Shown here: positions 7,353 to 9,622 of the stretch, piece by piece
Numbering within the stretch: position 1 is the stretch's first letter
Layout of the letters: every line of letters starts with the position of its first letter
Assembly (NCBI GenBank): GCA_031284065.1
Contig: JAITAP010000142.1
Location: forward strand, 1-9,622
DNA from: Prevotellaceae bacterium
Lineage (GTDB): Bacteria > Bacteroidota > Bacteroidia > Bacteroidales > UBA932
Direction: 5' to 3'
Length of the DNA: 9,622 bases
Notes under the pieces: model-generated
What the model was told of the DNA's origin: nothing
The model's database searches: none
Seen by the model: the letters and a program-made list of their open reading frames with translations, nothing else
Made by a program: the position numbers and the translations under genes

Positions 7353-7736
7353 TTAATTGTAATCTGCCATTTGCATTTGGTTATCGCAAATCAGATACTC
7401 CACAATTGCCTCGTCGTCCAAGTCGTCGTCGCTACTATCCGAGCCCTCCAGCAGGTAGCTTTCCAAGTCCATGATGCTGATGTCGTAGTAAGCTTCGGAG
7501 GCAACGTCGGTAGCAGATTGCAGCAGCGTTGGCGCATACCTTGCCGCCATGTACGACAAACCGACCAGCAGCGCAAATCCGGCGGCAAACGCCAGCTGCG
7601 CACGAACGCTGCCCCACAGGGACAAGCGTTGCCCCTGCGTTGCCTCGCGCTCGCCGCAACGCTGCATGACGCGCTCCGTAAGGCTTTCAAAGTAGCCGTC
7701 CGGAACGGTAAAGGGCAGGTGGTCTTTGTTTTTCAT
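7353..7736 (-). CDS. Single-pass membrane protein, candidate anti-sigma factor
   Basis: A 127-residue protein with a short cytoplasmic N-terminus containing 'LPFTVPDGYFESLTERV' (7-23), a motif common in small Bacteroidota proteins encoded beside ECF sigma genes. One hydrophobic membrane segment lies at about 46-65, followed by a very acidic C-terminus 'GSDSSDDDLDDEAIVEYL' (98-115). No HxxxCxxC zinc anti-sigma motif is present (Cys27 is solitary on the N-terminal side), so it would be a non-canonical anti-sigma factor. The call rests on size, topology and its place in the sigma cluster, not on a recognisable binding domain. The start ATG at 7736 has the leader ACAAAAAATG, identical to that of the next gene. 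The gap from the upstream Spy-like gene is only 27 bp, so they are very likely co-transcribed. Confidence 0.65.
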   Translation of the reverse strand: MKNKDHLPFTVPDGYFESLTERVMQRCGEREATQGQRLSLWGSVRAQLAFAAGFALLVGLSYMAARYAPTLLQSATDVASEAYYDISIMDLESYLLEGSDSSDDDLDDEAIVEYLICDNQMQMADYN

Positions 7737-7763
7737 TTTTTGTAGCGGTGTTAATAGCGGGCG

Positions 7764-8177
7764 TTACCTTGCGCCCTCTCTGCCTCTGCGCTGCCGTTGC
7801 TGTTCGCCGAGCCACTTGTCGTACTTTGCCTGCTGCTCTTCGGTGAGCAATTTTTTCACCTCTGCCTCGCGGGCTTTCTGAATGTTCTCCATTTGCGCAC
7901 GCATGGCGCCGCGCTCGCCGTTGCCTCTGTTTTCGGGCTTCATGAGCTCCTGCGCTTGCAGGTCGTACTTGTTGTTCACGCTGTCCACCCTGCGGGCTAA
8001 GGAGTCGCTTAGCGATAGCGCGTCGCGCAGCTCGGTGTTGCGCCGGGCGCGGTTTTGCTCCATCATTTTCTGACGCTCTTCGGGGCTCATTCTCTGACCC
8101 CGCCCGCCTGCGGGGGGCTGCGACATGCCTGCGCCTGCAAATAGCATCAGCGCGGCCATAAAAATTACTTTTTTCAT
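7764..8177 (-). CDS. Small Spy/CpxP-like periplasmic protein
   Basis: A 137-residue secreted protein: signal peptide MKKVIFMAALMLFAGAGMSQ (cleavage around residue 18-20), then a Gly/Pro/Arg stretch, then two charged helices. 'MSPEERQKMMEQNRARRN' (30-47) and 'LLTEEQQAKYDKWLGEQQ' (110-127) fit the Spy/CpxP pattern, the latter with the LTxxQ signature at 111-115. In Enterobacteria this family comprises periplasmic chaperones or signalling modulators; Bacteroidota homologues often flank ECF sigma genes. The strongly basic tail (RQRRGREGAR) is notable. It is the first gene after the sigma factor, separated by 158 bp, and is followed 27 bp later by the anti-sigma candidate. A DUF4890-like assignment is possible. 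The exact role is inferred. Confidence 0.78.
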   Translation of the reverse strand: MKKVIFMAALMLFAGAGMSQPPAGGRGQRMSPEERQKMMEQNRARRNTELRDALSLSDSLARRVDSVNNKYDLQAQELMKPENRGNGERGAMRAQMENIQKAREAEVKKLLTEEQQAKYDKWLGEQQRQRRGREGAR

Positions 8178-8262
8178 GCTGTGTTTGTTTTTTTAATTTA
8201 GTGATTACGGAAATTCTTGCATCAAGCCTCACCTGTGCGCCACATAGCGTGCAGCTTTGGCG

Positions 8263-8274
8263 TTGCGCGCGCAA
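8263..8274. promoter_or_regulatory. 12-bp perfect palindrome between the sigma gene and the Spy-like gene
   Basis: TTGCGCGCGCAA is a perfect palindrome in the 158-bp gap 8178-8335, 86 bp upstream of the Spy-like start codon. It could be an operator, or a chance result of GC alternation. The rest of the gap is AT-rich with no TAnnTTTG match on the minus strand and no clear terminator after the sigma gene. Confidence 0.25.
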
Positions 8275-8335
8275 TTATTTCTAATTTCTGCCCGCAATGT
8301 TTCTTTGACTGCTCAAAACGCAAAAGGTTTAAACG

Positions 8336-8878
8336 TCACCCAAAATATTTTTTTATTTTTTGCTCTGCAATGTGGTAGGAGGCTTTCAGCGCCCCTACCG
8401 ACACGCCCAACACTTCGGATATTTGCTCGTAGGGCATTTCGTCAAAGTAGCGCATGTTGAATACGATTCGCTGTCGCTCCGGGAGGGTAAGGATGGCGGC
8501 CTGAAGCTTTTGCTGCGCGTCGGTGGCGCAGAAGTGCGCGTCGGTGGCGCAAAGGTTGCTCAGCGCCTGCCGCGCGTCGCCGATGGTGAGGTGTTGCAGC
8601 CGCTTGGTGTGGTTCAGAAAGGTGATGGATTCGTTGGTGGCAATGCGGAAAAGCCACGTGAAGAGCTGCGCATTGCCGCGAAACCCGGCAATGCCCTCCC
8701 ACGCTTTTATGAACGTATTTTGCAGCACATCGTCGGCGTCGGCGTGCTGGAGCACAATTTTGCGGATATGCCAGTAGAGCCGCTCGCCGTAGCGCTCTAC
8801 CAGCACGCCAAAGGCGGCGTGGCGAGTCGCTTCGCACCGGAGCTGCTCCAGCAGCAACGCTTCATTGGTAGTATCCAC
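8336..8878 (-). CDS. RNA polymerase ECF-type sigma factor (sigma-70 family)
   Basis: A 180-residue alternative sigma factor, the normal length for ECF proteins. Region 2 spans about 20-92: 'DADDVLQNTFIKAW' (47-60) is region 2.2, which contacts core polymerase, and 'QLFTWLFRIATNESITFL' (71-88) is the -10-recognising part. Region 4 spans about 126-178: 'LPERQRIVFNMRYFDEM' (132-148) and the helix-turn-helix 'YEQISEVLGVSVGALKAS' (150-167) that reads the -35. The linker holds a duplicated CATDA heptad (Cys110 and Cys117) from a 21-bp in-frame tandem repeat. The start is a GTG at 8878; no in-frame ATG near it gives a better start. It heads a minus-strand cluster with two Spy-like proteins, an anti-sigma candidate and an outer-membrane receptor, its likely regulon or regulators. 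Confidence 0.95.
   Translation of the reverse strand: MDTTNEALLLEQLRCEATRHAAFGVLVERYGERLYWHIRKIVLQHADADDVLQNTFIKAWEGIAGFRGNAQLFTWLFRIATNESITFLNHTKRLQHLTIGDARQALSNLCATDAHFCATDAQQKLQAAILTLPERQRIVFNMRYFDEMPYEQISEVLGVSVGALKASYHIAEQKIKKYFG
8514..8551 (-). repeat. In-frame 21-bp tandem duplication inside the sigma-factor gene
   Basis: TGCGCGTCGGTGGCGCA occurs twice, at 8514-8530 and 8535-8551, with a 21-bp period (seven codons). It encodes CATDAHF-CATDAQ in the linker between sigma regions 2 and 4, where length changes are tolerated. Confidence 0.9.
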
Positions 8879-8908
8879 AATTTAGGTAGTTATGTAGTTA
8901 TTGTAGCT
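8878..8908 (-). promoter_or_regulatory. Leader element of the sigma-factor gene, with tandem AACTAC units
   Basis: On the minus strand this reads AGCTAC, AATAACTAC, ATAACTAC, CTAAATTG, ending at the GTG start codon. The repeated (A)TAACTAC unit and the terminal TAAATTG match the leader of the receptor gene (6433-6453) apart from one extra repeat unit. The plus-strand view is GTAGTTAT repeated twice, followed by TGTAGCTAT. Confidence 0.4.
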
Positions 8909-8942
8909 ATGCGATTTTGCGATGGGCTGCGCCCTGCTCCGG

Positions 8943-9065
8943 TTCCCCGCAGGGGAATAATATCAATAGAAAACCGGGCGCCATCCCCTCCCAATTCCCC
9001 GCAGGGGATTAATATCAATAGAAAACCGGGCGCCATCCCTTCCCTATTCCCCTGCGGGGAATTGG
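8943..9065. repeat. Palindromic repeat cluster with 52-bp period
   Basis: Two direct 52-bp units, 8943-8994 and 8995-9046, match at 49 of 52 positions. Each begins with the palindrome TTCCCCGCAGGGGAA (6-bp arms, GCA centre; the second copy ends AT instead of AA), followed by TAATATCAATAGAAAACC and GGGCGCCATCCC. A third palindrome at 9047-9061 keeps the 52-bp phase but is inverted (TGC centre). The blocks 8991-9010 and 9046-9065 are reverse complements at 19 of 20 positions. There are no unique spacers, so this is not CRISPR; it looks like a REP or MITE-like intergenic element. It lies between the protease end and the sigma gene start. A related small hairpin GGGCTGCGCCC is at 8924-8934. Confidence 0.85.
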
Positions 9066-9089
9066 AGCCAATTGCCGCCTCTTTTTTTA

Positions 9090-9115
9090 CTGCGCAAAAT
9101 ATGCTCCGTGCGCAG
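9090..9115. other. Stem-loop downstream of the protease gene
   Basis: CTGCGCA (9090-9096) and TGCGCAG (9109-9115) form a perfect 7-bp stem with a 12-nt loop, 18 bp after the protease stop codon on the minus strand. On that strand it is followed by TAAAAAAAG rather than a T run, so it is not a canonical intrinsic terminator, though it could help end or stabilise the transcript. Confidence 0.4.
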
Positions 9116-9133
9116 CATAGATACCCTAACCTC

Positions 9134-9622
9134 CTACCGGTACAGCAACATTTTTTTTGCTCCGGTTTTTTTGCCGTTGCGGAGCTGCACCACGTAAAGC
9201 CCGTGCGGCAGGAAGCTAAGCTCCACGCTACCGTTGGGCTGCACAGGGCTGCTGTAGAGCAAAACCCCCATAAGGTTGTACACGCTGAGCGTCAGATTTG
9301 CCGCGTCCTCTTCCGTGTCGATTGTGAATATGCCGTTGTTGGGGTTGGGGATTATTTTGAACTCCACCGCTTGCCGGTTATCGCTCCAAAGCGATTGCGG
9401 CGCGGAAAGGAGCATACACGCGGACGAAACGCCGTTTTCCATAGCCTTCAGAATGTCCAGCTTTCCGGCTCCGCGCGTGTTTTGCGAGAGCGTATTGATG
9501 GACGCATCCAGCGTGGCGTTTTGTTGCAGTATGCAGCGGACGCTGTCGGGGGTGAGCGTTGGGTTTTTCTGGAGTAATAGCGCCACCGCGCCGGTTACCA
9601 TTGGCGTGGACATGGAGGTGCC
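9134..9622 (-). CDS. Subtilisin-like serine protease (S8) with T9SS sorting domain, C-terminal part
   Basis: Partial gene: the coding frame runs off the window at 9622, so only the last 162 residues are visible. The first visible residues, 'GTSMSTPMVTGAVALLLQ', are the catalytic-serine block of subtilases; the nucleophile is the Ser of GTS (codon 9614-9616). The end of the S8 domain follows ('LTPDSVRCILQQNATLD', 'GAGKLDILKAM'). The last 75 or so residues are a type A Por_Secre_tail: 'IIPNPNNGIFTID', 'VYNLMGVLLYSS', 'LPHGLYVVQLRNGKK' and a basic KKMLLYR ending. Such tails direct export through the type IX secretion system and are normally removed at the cell surface. The upstream catalytic Asp and His and the signal peptide lie outside the window. 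The gene is co-oriented with the sigma cluster but 255 bp away and probably separate. Confidence 0.95.
   Translation of the reverse strand, partial: GTSMSTPMVTGAVALLLQKNPTLTPDSVRCILQQNATLDASINTLSQNTRGAGKLDILKAMENGVSSACMLLSAPQSLWSDNRQAVEFKIIPNPNNGIFTIDTEEDAANLTLSVYNLMGVLLYSSPVQPNGSVELSFLPHGLYVVQLRNGKKTGAKKMLLYR

Noticed and set aside
8943..9065. Possible CRISPR array
   Set aside because: Only two to three repeats, the 'spacers' are part of the repeat unit (49 of 52 identical), one palindrome is inverted and no cas genes are present.
9060..9115. Intrinsic terminator for the protease gene or for a plus-strand transcript
   Set aside because: The stem at 9090-9115 is followed on the minus strand by an A run, and on the plus strand the T run precedes rather than follows the stem. 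The AATTGG/CCAATT stem at 9060-9073 also has no directly following T run in the required position.
8360..9577. Open frame of 405 codons on the plus strand running through the sigma gene, the repeat cluster and the protease tail
   Set aside because: It crosses two clear minus-strand genes and the palindromic repeats, and its translation has no domain character, so it is a chance open frame.

Overview
The window reads as a piece of a Bacteroidota chromosome, most likely order Bacteroidales or a relative, with about 50% GC. The evidence is an SDR-type threonine dehydrogenase next to kbl, a TonB-dependent-receptor-like outer-membrane protein with a CarboxypepD_reg-like N-terminus, an ECF sigma factor with 'VPDGYFE' and 'AQAFWPIY'-type partner proteins, a type IX secretion C-terminal sorting domain on a protease, and A-rich leaders (for example ACAAAAAATG) instead of Shine-Dalgarno sequences. 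I see no rRNA, tRNA, CRISPR array or transposase. The genus cannot be fixed from this sequence alone.

Layout. Plus strand, 22-3540: kbl and an L-threonine 3-dehydrogenase (6 bp apart) form a two-step threonine-to-glycine plus acetyl-CoA pathway. A GtrA-family membrane protein follows, then a DPM1-like family 2 glycosyltransferase. The last two probably make and flip a polyprenyl-phosphate-linked sugar for surface glycan modification. Minus strand, 8878 down to 3548: an ECF sigma factor, a small Spy/CpxP-like periplasmic protein, a single-pass membrane protein that is a candidate anti-sigma factor, a larger Spy/'sensor of ECF sigma'-like periplasmic protein with a cysteine-containing coiled coil, and a 953-residue outer-membrane beta-barrel receptor. 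This block converges on the plus-strand block with only 7 bp between stop codons. Minus strand, 9622 to 9134: the C-terminal end of a subtilisin-like protease with a T9SS sorting tail, cut by the window edge.

How it may work. The five minus-strand genes look like one envelope-signalling unit: a surface receptor or barrel, two periplasmic sensor or chaperone-like proteins, a membrane anti-sigma candidate and the sigma factor. The sigma gene and the receptor gene carry a similar leader sequence, which could mean co-regulation. This assembly, with its unusual cysteine-spaced coiled-coil sensor, is the most interesting part of the window. The 255-bp gap between the sigma gene and the protease gene holds a striking palindromic repeat cluster with 52-bp periodicity.
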